64,000 bases of DNA, taken from positions 124,001 to 188,000 of the forward strand of contig JAZKDW010000024.1 of NCBI GenBank assembly GCA_040387375.1. Direction: 5' to 3'. The first letter of the stretch is position 1; every line of letters starts with the position of its first letter. Below are positions 26,339 to 34,194 of this stretch, one piece after another. This DNA is from JAZKDW01 sp040387375 (GTDB taxonomy: Bacteria > Pseudomonadota > Gammaproteobacteria > Burkholderiales > Burkholderiaceae_D). The position numbers and the translations under genes are program-made. Below the pieces are notes generated by a model. The model was given only the letters and a program-made list of their open reading frames with translations. It was not told where the DNA came from and did no database searches.

Positions 26339-26580
26339 GAATGTGCAGACCTTTATGGCGAAAATTCGCACCACCATCAAAGGAAACGCAACAGCGAACC
26401 AGATCAATCTTATTCGCCTGCTCAACCCAATGATAAAAGGCTGGACGAACTATCACCGCCATGTGGTCTCGAAAGAAGTCTTCCACAAGATCGATTCAAA
26501 TATATGGCGAGCGTTATGGCGATGCGGCGGTCATCGGGCCTGTTACAAACTGATCAAGAAACTCTTTCGGAATATCGGGC
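26313..26580 (+). pseudogene. Group II intron maturase remnant (C-terminal GIIM domain)
   Basis: About 88 codons match only the maturase-specific domain of group II intron reverse transcriptases: VQTFMAKIRTTIKGN, then LLNPMIKGWTNYHRHVVSKE and the HKIDSNIWRALWR helix. In complete proteins this block follows about 300 residues of reverse transcriptase, which are absent. The frame starts directly after an in-frame TAG at 26310-26312, and similarity fades after LIKKLF near 26575. The element is therefore a dead relic. It marks this stretch as a landing site for mobile DNA. Confidence 0.8.
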
Positions 26581-26709
26581 AAGCCGGCATCGGCCGGCAT
26601 GGGGTTTTTGGTCTTGCGTGGCATACATGCTCCTTCTTGGGTTCAACATGTTATGCCTTACACACAAAATTTCCGATACTCTCTGCTGCTACGGTTCACC
26701 AAGCGTTGG

Positions 26710-27429
26710 TTAATCCTGCTGGTCTCTGCCGGCGGAGAACGCTATCATCTCCATTAGCCCTGATCGTAATATTTCACACGCGTCTTCGAACGTCGGATTA
26801 AATTCTAGCGTCTCAATGGCATCGAATTGTATTTTTAATGGCACGCTTCTCTGTTCAAGCGCCTCTAACACTTTATCTGCATGCCGGATGATAAATTTCC
26901 GTGCTGCCAACAAACCTTCTGGTTCTTTTTATGCCACGAGCGCATAGTCAAAAATATCTCGTCCTGTGATCTTGTCTCCCCGATGCCATAATTTCTTGGC
27001 AATGATTTCGACCGACGTCTCCAACCGAACTTCTCTGCCAAGGATGGTTTCGATGACATAGCCTGGCGCAGTCAAATTGGACGACGCAACGAAATCGATC
27101 TCGCCTTCGTCGAAGAACAACTTCACGTAGCCGCCTGCCTCTTCGTAATCGTTGGTGAGACTTTCGGCGACATCACTCAGTCGCGGTGAAATGAATCCGA
27201 ATGACTAAGGATCGGGCACGAATATGTCGATGTCTTTACTTTTCCGGTGCCGGTAGCGAAGCATGAGGACCGTGCCTCCGCCAAACGTCCAAAATGGATC
27301 CTTGGTGCCGTATTTTCCGATCTCATCGATCAGTATCAACGCCTTGCGGAACAGGACTTCCCAAACTTCCAAGGATTCATCCGCCACTATGCCCACACCT
27401 TCCTGTTTGTTTGCCATTGGCTCGCCCAC
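26710..27429 (-). pseudogene. AbiEii-like nucleotidyltransferase toxin gene with two in-frame stops
   Basis: Read on the minus strand, one continuous frame of 239 codons is interrupted by TAG at 27205-27207 and TAA at 26929-26931, with no frameshift. The first part has the nucleotidyltransferase signature FGGGTVLMLRYRHRKSKDID (GG...T.L....R.S.DiD), the middle part GEIDFVASSNLT and KLWHRGDKITGRDIFD (the second conserved block of AbiEii proteins), and the third part the C-terminal helices. The start lies at 27429 or 27417 and overlaps the HTH partner gene. AbiEii toxins act by nucleotide transfer. With two stops the gene is probably inactive unless read through. Confidence 0.8.
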
Positions 27430-27866
27430 TTCGCAAGGTGTTTCATTATTTTTTTTGCAGACACGTTGTCTGAAGCGGCTTCCTTAACCGCACCCAAAAC
27501 AATGGACGTCGGGGCCTCATCGAGCAGCGTAATAATATGGGCTGCAAATTGAGCCGGCGCTTCACCTGTTTGCAGTATTTTCTTGAGTTCGCTCGACGTA
27601 AGAACCTCCTTATAGCTGGTGCTCGCCGTTTTCGCGGCTAGCCCCAGCGCATCCTTGTATGCTTTTTTCTCAAAAGTTTCCATGGTAATTCCAAGAGCGC
27701 CAAGGATATTATCGAGCTTCTTGTAGCCAAGATCCTCAAGCGTTCCATTTTCGAGTTGGTTGATCGTTACACGTGATAAACCGGCAAGACGGCCAAGTTG
27801 CTCTTGGGCCAATCCTAGCTCACTACGCCGCGCGCGAATCAACTTCCCAATTTGCGATAAATTCAT
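27387..27866 (-). CDS. XRE-family HTH protein, antitoxin partner of the AbiEii-like gene
   Basis: A 159-aa protein with an N-terminal XRE helix-turn-helix (residues about 5-62, IRARRSELGLAQEQLGRLAG and SRVTINQLENG), followed by a helical C-terminal region that is not a known enzyme domain. This arrangement, an HTH gene just before an AbiEii-type nucleotidyltransferase and overlapping it by up to 43 bp, is common in abortive-infection/toxin-antitoxin pairs. The HTH gene is intact although the toxin has stops, as expected when toxin loss is tolerated and the antitoxin remains. The promoter region (27867-27905) is AT-rich with a GTTAAATATACTTAACAT repeat. Confidence 0.82.
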   Translation of the reverse strand: MNLSQIGKLIRARRSELGLAQEQLGRLAGLSRVTINQLENGTLEDLGYKKLDNILGALGITMETFEKKAYKDALGLAAKTASTSYKEVLTSSELKKILQTGEAPAQFAAHIITLLDEAPTSIVLGAVKEAASDNVSAKKIMKHLAKWASQWQTNRKVWA

Positions 27867-27962
27867 GGATCAATATAATTTATGTTAAGTATATTTAACA
27901 TATTAGCGCCAGAATTGAGTAAGTAAAGCCTTTTTTGTCGAAAGTATCAATGGGGTATCAGG

Positions 27963-28190
27963 TTGCCAGTGTGCCCCGCAGCAGCTGTTTCGCAGTTCAC
28001 GCTGCTGGTTCCCTACGTGCTCTCCATTGGCCACGAAACGCGGGCGCCGACGGTGGATAGGCTCACGATCGACGTCACCGGTCATCTCTGGTGGTGGGAA
28101 GCGTCTTACCGGCGTGGCAATCAGCGATCGTCAGTCGCCTCATGGAACGAGCTGCGCATTCCGGCCGGCGAACCGGTGGAACGCAAGCGG
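27963..28190 (+). pseudogene. Fragment resembling cytochrome c oxidase subunit II
   Basis: About 75 codons read VDRLTIDVTGHLWWWEASYR and then NELRIPAGEPVE. This matches the start of the periplasmic CuA domain of COX2, whose pattern is VxxxQWWWEVxY...ANELxIPVGxPV. The upstream helix region is only partly recognisable (FTLLVPYVLS), and similarity ends at GEPVE, before the CuA ligands. There is no start codon or full gene. The breakpoint near 28190 abuts a sensor-kinase fragment on the other strand. Confidence 0.6.
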
Positions 28191-28197
28191 GCCGCCT

Positions 28198-28530
28198 TCA
28201 GGTCCGGTCCCAGCGAGTCGGCAGCCAGCGCGACATCGGCACACCCGACATGGGACGTATGTCGATGGTTAGCGGCGTTCCGTCACTCAGCTGCAAATGG
28301 ACTTGCATGCGCTCCCGTTCGCCGGGTATCGCGTTGGCAGTCAAGGATTCGGCGGCAGGCAAATGATCGAGCAGCGGAACCGAACTGGCGACCTCGCGTT
28401 CGATATATCCCATCATCATGCTGGTCGTAGCCTGGTCGCGTTCCATCATGCTCAGCCAGAACGACAGCGTTTGCGCCATCGACAGTAGCGCAGGAAGTGC
28501 TGCGCGACGCCGCCATCGTGCTGCTGGCAC
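28198..28530 (-). pseudogene. Fragment resembling the sensor domain of a histidine kinase
   Basis: On the minus strand the frame contains MAQTLSFWLSMMERDQATTS, a segment like the end of TM1 and start of the periplasmic region, then REVASSVPLLDHLPAAE and a late part LQLSDGTPLTIDIRPMSGVP just before what would be TM2. Betaproteobacterial sensor kinases have this layout. No HAMP, kinase or ATPase part follows; the frame stops at 28198 where it meets the COX2-like fragment. The assignment is by pattern and remains tentative. From 28531 to 28876 I see no supportable gene. Confidence 0.45.
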
Positions 28531-28876
28531 TGTCTACGAGCAGGTCGTGAGTCCGGCATTCAGGCCGGCGAGCGGGATTGTTTACATTCTTCCCGAGACA
28601 CGAACACCACGCGAAACCTTTGGATCCTATGACGTTGACGAGCATGCGCGGCAACAGCCGGCACTTGACGTGGCAACGTTACGTCTGGAAGGCAAGGCGC
28701 CGGGCGGCCGTATCATCAGGTTGCGCCGACGACGAAGCGGGCCTCGAATTGCGGAATGGATGGCACCGATGTCACGCGCTGTTCATATCGGCGAGTGAGG
28801 ACTTCGAGCAGCAATGTCGAGCCAATCGCCGTGAACTATGCTCGCATGCAGGAATATTGAGAAATCCTCGGCATGC

Positions 28877-28899
28877 AAAAAAGTCCGCCTTTCCGGACC
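28877..28899 (-). terminator. Minus-strand hairpin with T-run
   Basis: Read on the minus strand, GTCCG-GAAAGG-CGGAC is followed by TTTTTT. This is a rho-independent type terminator without an obvious intact upstream gene on that strand. It lies 12 bp before the operator at 28911 and may insulate the catabolic island from the debris region. Confidence 0.55.
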
Positions 28900-28910
28900 T
28901 GTCTGATCCT

Positions 28911-28953
28911 AAATGGACAAACCATTTGATATGATAAAAATTGAAAATAAAAT
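28911..28953 (+). promoter_or_regulatory. Island operator (copy 1) overlapping a promoter
   Basis: The perfect palindrome AAATGG-ACAAA-CCATTT (28911-28927) overlaps a -35 TTGATA (28926-28931), which is followed after 16 nt by TAAAAT (28948-28953). The start codon of the SDR gene is at 28982. The same 17-mer occurs in reverse at 40989-41005 with the same overlap. This is most simply a repressor site. Confidence 0.75.
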
Positions 28954-28981
28954 CATTCACAATAAAAATGGAGAGCTGATA

Positions 28982-29716
28982 ATGAAAAAGGACATGCCAG
29001 TAGCATTGGTAACCGGCGGGGCAAGCGGTATCGGCCGCGCAATCGTGGAACGATTGGCGCGTGACGGTTTTTCCGTGGTGATGCTTGACAAAAACGAAGC
29101 GCTGGCAAAGCAGGAAACCGAGGTCTTGACGGCGCAGGACCTGAGCGTTCAATACCGGGCGATCGATATTACGAATGAGGCAGCGGTTCATGCACTGGTG
29201 GAAGAACTGCCACCGCTTTCCGCGCTGATCAATAACGCGGCTATCTTTGAAGAGTGTTCATTTGATGACCTGACAGCGGCGGATTTTCGCCGCATGTTTG
29301 ATGTCAATCTGGTCGGAATCCACGTACTGACGCAAGCCGCGGCACGCAAGATGCAATCGGGTTCGAAGGTCGTGATCATTGTTTCACGCGCCTACCTCGG
29401 CGCAAGGAATCATGCGCATTACGTGAGTTCCAAAGCGGCCGCCGTCGGCTATATGCGGGCGGCGGCCATGGAACTGGCCTCACGCGGTATCCTGGTCAAC
29501 GCGATTGCGCCAGGCATGATCGACACGCCGATTCTCAGGGCACTCACACCTGAGCGCCGCAAGGCGGCCGAGGCGATGCAGCCGACAGGCAAGGCAGGTC
29601 GGCCAGAGGATGTCGCCAATGCGGTCGCGTTCCTGTCGGCGCCGCATCTGGAATTCATCACCGGACAAGTCCTGTTTGTCGATGGCGGCAAATCGTTGGG
29701 CGGTAGCTATTCCTGA
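28982..29716 (+). CDS. Short-chain dehydrogenase/reductase
   Basis: A 244-aa classical SDR. The cofactor loop TGGASGIGRAI is near residues 11-21, NNA is in LINNAAIFEE, and the catalytic Tyr/Lys are in HYVSSKAAAVG; PGMIDTPIL and a VDGGKSLGG end complete the pattern. It probably uses NAD(P)H on an alcohol or ketone. The start at 28982 follows GGAGAGCTGATA; a frame open to 28913 would begin inside the operator and is rejected. It carries the island operator in its promoter, so it belongs to the same regulon as the operon starting at 40885. A terminator follows at 29746. Confidence 0.9.
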   Translation: MKKDMPVALVTGGASGIGRAIVERLARDGFSVVMLDKNEALAKQETEVLTAQDLSVQYRAIDITNEAAVHALVEELPPLSALINNAAIFEECSFDDLTAADFRRMFDVNLVGIHVLTQAAARKMQSGSKVVIIVSRAYLGARNHAHYVSSKAAAVGYMRAAAMELASRGILVNAIAPGMIDTPILRALTPERRKAAEAMQPTGKAGRPEDVANAVAFLSAPHLEFITGQVLFVDGGKSLGGSYS

Positions 29717-29745
29717 GTCACCCTCATAAGGGGGTCACTTCGCAA

Positions 29746-29766
29746 GGCGGCGCTCGCCGCTTTTTT
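29746..29766 (+). terminator. Rho-independent terminator after the SDR gene
   Basis: GCGGC-GCTC-GCCGC followed by six T residues, 30 bp after the SDR stop. The following 205 bp up to 29971 hold no supportable gene. A short frame with a lipobox-like LAGC (from 29765) looks accidental or degraded. Confidence 0.8.
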
Positions 29767-29971
29767 GTGGCCCACAATTTGCGCACTGGCGGGTTGCAGC
29801 CATGTGATAACTCACACAAAGTCGGGCGACCAGTTTGAAGCTACGGCTGAGAAACCCGGTGTGCGTTACCTGCCGGGGTCGCAGGCGCTGGCTGATCGGC
29901 TTGCCGCGAGTCTTGCGGACTCCAGTGGTGCCCAGCTACGGCTTGCGGTCGCCACGTGCAGGATCCCGCCA

Positions 29972-30730
29972 TCATGGTTTCAGAATGCCGCCTGCACAAT
30001 AACCGCCATCGACATCGAGCGTATGCCCGGTAATGAAGGAAGAGTCTTCACAAGCAAGGAACAGCGCAGCCCGCGCAACTTCGTCAGGCCGGCCAAAGCG
30101 CGCCATTGGTACGACTGCGGTCCAGTTCAAGCGCCCTGCCTCAGTCAGTTGCGCCGCCACAATGGGTGTTTCGATCGGCCCCGGCGCCAACGCATTCACG
30201 CGGATGCCATGTTCGGCCAGCTCCACAGCCATGATCTCGGTCAGCAGAATAACGCCGGCCTTGCCGGGTCCATAGGCGGTTCGCCCGTAACTGCCACGTC
30301 GTCCGGATGCGGATGAAATGTTGATGATCGAGCCGCCACGCCCGACCATCCGCCTGGCCACTTCCTGGCCGACGATAAAGGTACCGCGCAGATTGACCTC
30401 ATGAACCAGATCGAAGTCCTCAATGGACATATCAAGGAACGGTTTCAGACGAGCGATGCCGGCTGAATTAACCAGAATATCAATCGAACCGAGACGATCC
30501 GATGCCATCCCGACAGCGGCACGAATCTGCACTGGATCCCGGACATCGATTTCAATCGCAATGGCATTGCCATTGTTTTCGCGGAGTTCCCGGCTCAGGG
30601 CCTCTGCGTCGCCGAAATTGATATCGGCAATCGCCACAGCGGCGCCTTCCCGAACGAATTCCGTTGCGATCGCTTTGCCGAGTCCGCTTGCACCGCCTGT
30701 GACCAGGACCGTCTTTCCGCTAAGTCTCAT
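29972..30730 (-). CDS. Short-chain dehydrogenase/reductase (FabG-like)
   Basis: A 252-aa classical SDR with TGGASGLGKAIATEF (residues about 10-24), NSAG in ILVNSAGIARL, catalytic Ser in NISSASGRRGSYG and Tyr/Lys in AYGPGKAGV. PGPIETPIV and the DVDGGYCAGG ending are typical. The start at 30730 follows AAAAGGAAAAATAGC; the longer frame is unlikely. It lies 57 bp after livM and is probably the last gene of the long minus-strand operon. The likely role is oxidation of a hydroxyacyl or alcohol intermediate. Confidence 0.9.
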   Translation of the reverse strand: MRLSGKTVLVTGGASGLGKAIATEFVREGAAVAIADINFGDAEALSRELRENNGNAIAIEIDVRDPVQIRAAVGMASDRLGSIDILVNSAGIARLKPFLDMSIEDFDLVHEVNLRGTFIVGQEVARRMVGRGGSIINISSASGRRGSYGRTAYGPGKAGVILLTEIMAVELAEHGIRVNALAPGPIETPIVAAQLTEAGRLNWTAVVPMARFGRPDEVARAALFLACEDSSFITGHTLDVDGGYCAGGILKP

Positions 30731-30787
30731 GCTATTTTTCCTTTTTATTATTTGTCTCGTTTGCAAATACCTCGACTGATGTCAATG

Positions 30788-31753
30788 TCAATTCGATAGC
30801 CTTTTCCATAACTTCATGATGCCGCCCCACAAGCCGTTCGGCATGTAATACATCAGCAGGATCATGACGGCCGCATAGATGACGCCTGTGGCGGCTTTCG
30901 AGATGTCGGCCGTGACGTTCGGCACGACCATGATGAACGCCGCGCCCATGAAGGCGCCCCAGATCGAGTCCTTGCCGCCGACCACCACACCGACGAGCAG
31001 GAAGATCGAGAGGAACATCGTGAAGCTGTCCGGGGCGACGAACTGGATGACGATTGCACCGAGCGCACCGGCAATGCCGGTAAACATCGCGCTGATGCCA
31101 AACACCGTTGTCTTCACCAATGCATTGTCAATGCCGGCGGTTTCCGCTGCCACCGGCTGGTCACGGATTGCGCGCATCGCCCGCCCTATCCTGCCACGTA
31201 GCAAATTGGCAGCGCACAGGAACAGCACCACCACATGCGCCAGCACATAAAAGTACAGCCATTTATCCTGGCTCAGCGGCAGTCCGAACGGCGCATCCGG
31301 CTTGGACAGGACCACACCCTGCACGCCCCCGGTCAAACTTTCCAGTTGAGGATGCTTGAGGATCTGCGGCACAGCCAACGCAAGGGCAAATGTAGCCAGC
31401 GCAAGATAGTGTTTCTCCAGCCGCAGCGCCGGCAGTCCGAACAGGAAGCCGACCGCAAACGAAACGATCGCCGCCACCGGAATCGTCGCCCAATAAGGAA
31501 AACCAGCCTTGTCGATGAGCACAGCCGCGACATAGGCGCCGATGGCGAAGAACGCGCCGTGGCCGAGCGAGATCTGGCCGTTGAAGCCGGTCAGTAGATT
31601 CAATCCCAGGATCGCGACTGCGTACACCAGGATCTGGGTCAACTGAAATGAACGGAAGTCGGTCAGAATGAACGGCGCCACCAGCACACACGCGGCGATG
31701 GCCACGAACATGAGCTGCTGCCCGTTGCCCTTGATTTGCGGATCACGCATCAC
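30788..31753 (-). CDS. livM: Branched-chain-type ABC transporter permease (LivM family)
   Basis: A 321-aa inner-membrane permease. The family signature YAVAILGLNLLTGFNGQISLGHGAFFAIGAYVAA lies in the first third (residues about 40-75), and the later RAIRDQPVAAETAGIDNALVK segment is the cytoplasmic EAA-like loop that contacts the ATPases. About nine to ten hydrophobic segments are visible. The start overlaps the livH stop by 4 bp (31750-31753). It completes a HAAT-type importer with LivH, LivF, LivG and the binding protein at 39689. In such catabolic islands these transporters often carry aromatic or alicyclic compounds rather than amino acids. Confidence 0.92.
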   Translation of the reverse strand: MMRDPQIKGNGQQLMFVAIAACVLVAPFILTDFRSFQLTQILVYAVAILGLNLLTGFNGQISLGHGAFFAIGAYVAAVLIDKAGFPYWATIPVAAIVSFAVGFLFGLPALRLEKHYLALATFALALAVPQILKHPQLESLTGGVQGVVLSKPDAPFGLPLSQDKWLYFYVLAHVVVLFLCAANLLRGRIGRAMRAIRDQPVAAETAGIDNALVKTTVFGISAMFTGIAGALGAIVIQFVAPDSFTMFLSIFLLVGVVVGGKDSIWGAFMGAAFIMVVPNVTADISKAATGVIYAAVMILLMYYMPNGLWGGIMKLWKRLSN

Positions 31754-32622
31754 ACCCTCCGCACGGTGACGCGGCCCAGGATGCCCTGGGGTCGGAAAAC
31801 CAGCACCAGGATGACAATCGCCAGCGCCACGGTCAGCTTCAGTTCGGGGCCGACCACATAGGCGCCGAGCAGGTTTTCAAGAACGCCGACGATCAGGCCG
31901 CCGAGCACGGCGCCGGGCGGGCTGTCTACGCCGCCGAGCAAGGCCGCCGCGAACGCATACAGCAGAATGCCCGCCATCATGTTCGGGTCGAGAAACGTCA
32001 GCGGCGCGATCATCATGCCGGCCACCGCACCGATCGCTGCCGCAAGTCCCCAGCCCAGCGCCAGCGTCCGCGCCACGCGTATGCCCACCAGCCGCGACGA
32101 GGTCGGGTTGTGTGCGACCGCGCGCATCGAAAGCCCGAGCGAAGTGAAGCGGAAAAACAGATACAGCAGGATCAGCATGCCAGTGGTTACCGCACCGACA
32201 AAAAGCTGATGCGCGCCGACCAGCGGAGTGCCGGTCGAATACGTGGAAACCGGGCTTGGAAAGTCTTTCAGCACAAAACCCCAGATCCATCCCGCGAAGG
32301 CATTGAAGGCCAGGAACAGGGCGATAAAAACGACAATGATCGAGAGCAGCGGCGCATTCCGGAACGGTTGAAGCACAAATCGTTCAAGCACCATGCCGCC
32401 GGCGAACGAGACAACGACCGTCAGGATGAAAGCAAGCCAGAAAGGCAGGCCGACATGCACCAGCGTCCAGGCGACGTAGGTGCTGAACATCGCCATCTCG
32501 CCCTGGGCAAAATTGATGTGGTTGGTTGAATTGAAATTCATCACCAGGGCCAGCGCGATGATGGAATAGATTGCGCCGGTCGCCAAACCGTTGACGACTT
32601 GCTGTAGAACGACTTGCATCAT
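31750..32622 (-). CDS. livH: Branched-chain-type ABC transporter permease (LivH family)
   Basis: A 290-aa permease with the family N-terminus QQVVNGLATGAIYSIIALAL, INFAQGEMAMFSTYVAW (residues about 40-56) and the loop motif RAVAHNPTSSRLVGI near the middle. The start at 32622 (MMQVVLQQ) follows CAGGAG, and the preceding 39 codons of open frame overlap livF and are rejected. It heterodimerises with LivM to form the membrane channel. It overlaps livM by 4 bp and begins 4 bp after the livF stop, which supports strict co-expression. Confidence 0.93.
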   Translation of the reverse strand: MMQVVLQQVVNGLATGAIYSIIALALVMNFNSTNHINFAQGEMAMFSTYVAWTLVHVGLPFWLAFILTVVVSFAGGMVLERFVLQPFRNAPLLSIIVVFIALFLAFNAFAGWIWGFVLKDFPSPVSTYSTGTPLVGAHQLFVGAVTTGMLILLYLFFRFTSLGLSMRAVAHNPTSSRLVGIRVARTLALGWGLAAAIGAVAGMMIAPLTFLDPNMMAGILLYAFAAALLGGVDSPPGAVLGGLIVGVLENLLGAYVVGPELKLTVALAIVILVLVFRPQGILGRVTVRRV

Positions 32623-32626
32623 GGTG

Positions 32627-33412
32627 TCAAACTCCTGCCTTGGGGTTGTCATGGACGTCGGGGACGGACATGTCCGGCGAATGTGTTGGGCTGGCCGCCG
32701 AATAACCAAGATAAGCGCGCTGGATGCTCTCATCGGCACTGATCTGCGCCGACGGTCCGTGCATCACGATGCGGCCGGTCTCGAGCAGGTAGGCGCGGTC
32801 TGCCAGAGCCAGCGCAAGGCGCGCGTTCTGCTCGACGATCAGCATGCTCACGCCCTCCTCCTGGTTGATGCGCTTCATGATGCGGAAGATTTCCTGCACC
32901 ACCAGCGGCGCCAGACCGAAGGAAGGCTCGTCGAGCAGCATCAGTCGCGGGCGCAGCATCAGCGCGCGGGCGATTGCGAGCATCTGCTGCTCGCCGCCGG
33001 ATAGCGTCCCGGCCTGCTGGCCCCAGCGTTCCTTCAGTCTTGGAAAGTAGCCGAGCACGCGGTCGATGTCCTCCTGCACCCGCGCCTTGTCCTTGCGGCT
33101 GATGCCGCCCAGTTTCAGGTTTTCCGCCACCGTCAGTTCGGAAAATGTGCCGCGTCCTTCCGGCACATGGGCGATGCCAAGGCGCACGATCTCTTCGGTT
33201 GCAAGGCCCCTGATGTCGCGGCCGTCGAATGTGACGCGCCCGTCCGTCCTGATGAGGGCGCAGATTGCGCGCAACGTGGTCGTCTTGCCGGCGCCATTGG
33301 CGCCGAGGAGCGCGACCACCTCGCCTTGCGCAATGCTGAGGCCGATGCCGTGGAGCGCGGCCGCGTCGCCGTAAAACGCGCGCAGGCCGTCGATGTCGAG
33401 GAGCGCGCTCAT
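32627..33412 (-). CDS. livF: Branched-chain-type ABC transporter ATPase (LivF family)
   Basis: A 261-aa ABC ATPase. Walker A is GANGAGKTT (residues about 33-41), the signature is LSGGEQQMLAIARAL, and Walker B is RLMLLDEPSFGL. The short core with IVEQNARLALALADRAY matches LivF. Compared with typical LivF (about 235 aa) there is a C-terminal extension of about 25 residues after RAYLGYS, rich in Pro/Asp, of unknown role. Its start overlaps the livG stop by 4 bp. Confidence 0.93.
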   Translation of the reverse strand: MSALLDIDGLRAFYGDAAALHGIGLSIAQGEVVALLGANGAGKTTTLRAICALIRTDGRVTFDGRDIRGLATEEIVRLGIAHVPEGRGTFSELTVAENLKLGGISRKDKARVQEDIDRVLGYFPRLKERWGQQAGTLSGGEQQMLAIARALMLRPRLMLLDEPSFGLAPLVVQEIFRIMKRINQEEGVSMLIVEQNARLALALADRAYLLETGRIVMHGPSAQISADESIQRAYLGYSAASPTHSPDMSVPDVHDNPKAGV

Positions 33413-34194
33413 GCCGCGTCCGCCCCAAGATAGGCGCGGATCACATCGGGATTGCGCTGCACTTCCTCCGGCGTGCCTTCCGCGATTTTCATGCCGAAAT
33501 CCATGGCCACCACACGATCGGAGACGGACATCACAAGGCTCATGTGATGCTCGACCAGCAGGATCGCCGTCTGATATCGCTCGCGCACGCGGCGGATCTG
33601 CTCGCGCAGCACGTCCACCTCTTCATGATTCAGGCCTGCGGCCGGTTCGTCGAGGAGCAGCAGGCGGGGATTGGAAACGAGGGCCCGTGCGAATTCGACG
33701 CGCTTGCGGATCGGGAACGGCAGGTCGCGCGCCAGCATGTGCGCACAGTCGTCCACCTTCAGGAACACCATCGCCTCATGCGCCTTGTCGTGCAGGGTAC
33801 GCTCGGTCGCACGGACCTGCGGAAGCCAGAATGCGTTGGCCAGGAAACCACCCTTGCTGATACTGTGTGCGCCCACCATTACATTGTCCAGTACGGTCAG
33901 GTTATCGAATAATGCGACGTTCTGGAAGGTGCGGGCCACGCCCAGATTCGGGATCCGTTGCCGGGGTAAACCCAGTATCGATAGTCCGTCAACCTTGATG
34001 TCGCCTGAATCAGGAACGTAAATCCGGCTGAGACAGTTGAAGATGGTGGTCTTGCCGGCGCCATTCGGCCCGATCAGACCGACCACTGCGCCCTTCGGCA
34101 CGCTGAACGACAACTGATTCAGGGCCACGACACCGCCGAATCGCACTGATACGTTGGAGATTTCGAGAATCGGATTGCTTGACGTGGTGATCAT
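33409..34194 (-). CDS. livG: Branched-chain-type ABC transporter ATPase (LivG family)
   Basis: A 261-aa ABC ATPase with Walker A GPNGAGKTT (residues about 40-48) and Walker B LLLLDEPAAGL. The ABC signature is atypical: where LSxGxQR is expected the protein reads LPFPIRKRVEFARAL. LivG proteins in aromatic-uptake systems often have such LP-type variants, so it is probably active. The ARTFQN Q-loop is present. It overlaps both livF and the BVMO gene by 4 bp (34191-34194). Confidence 0.92.
   Translation of the reverse strand: MITTSSNPILEISNVSVRFGGVVALNQLSFSVPKGAVVGLIGPNGAGKTTIFNCLSRIYVPDSGDIKVDGLSILGLPRQRIPNLGVARTFQNVALFDNLTVLDNVMVGAHSISKGGFLANAFWLPQVRATERTLHDKAHEAMVFLKVDDCAHMLARDLPFPIRKRVEFARALVSNPRLLLLDEPAAGLNHEEVDVLREQIRRVRERYQTAILLVEHHMSLVMSVSDRVVAMDFGMKIAEGTPEEVQRNPDVIRAYLGADAA

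Noticed and set aside
28531..28876. Several overlapping short frames on both strands
   Set aside because: None has a start with RBS or recognisable motif; this stretch probably contains only debris beyond the kinase fragment.
29765..29971. Short frame with a lipobox-like LAGC after the SDR terminator
   Set aside because: It starts inside the terminator T-run, has no RBS and changes into antisense of the next SDR gene; a degraded lipoprotein is possible but cannot be supported.
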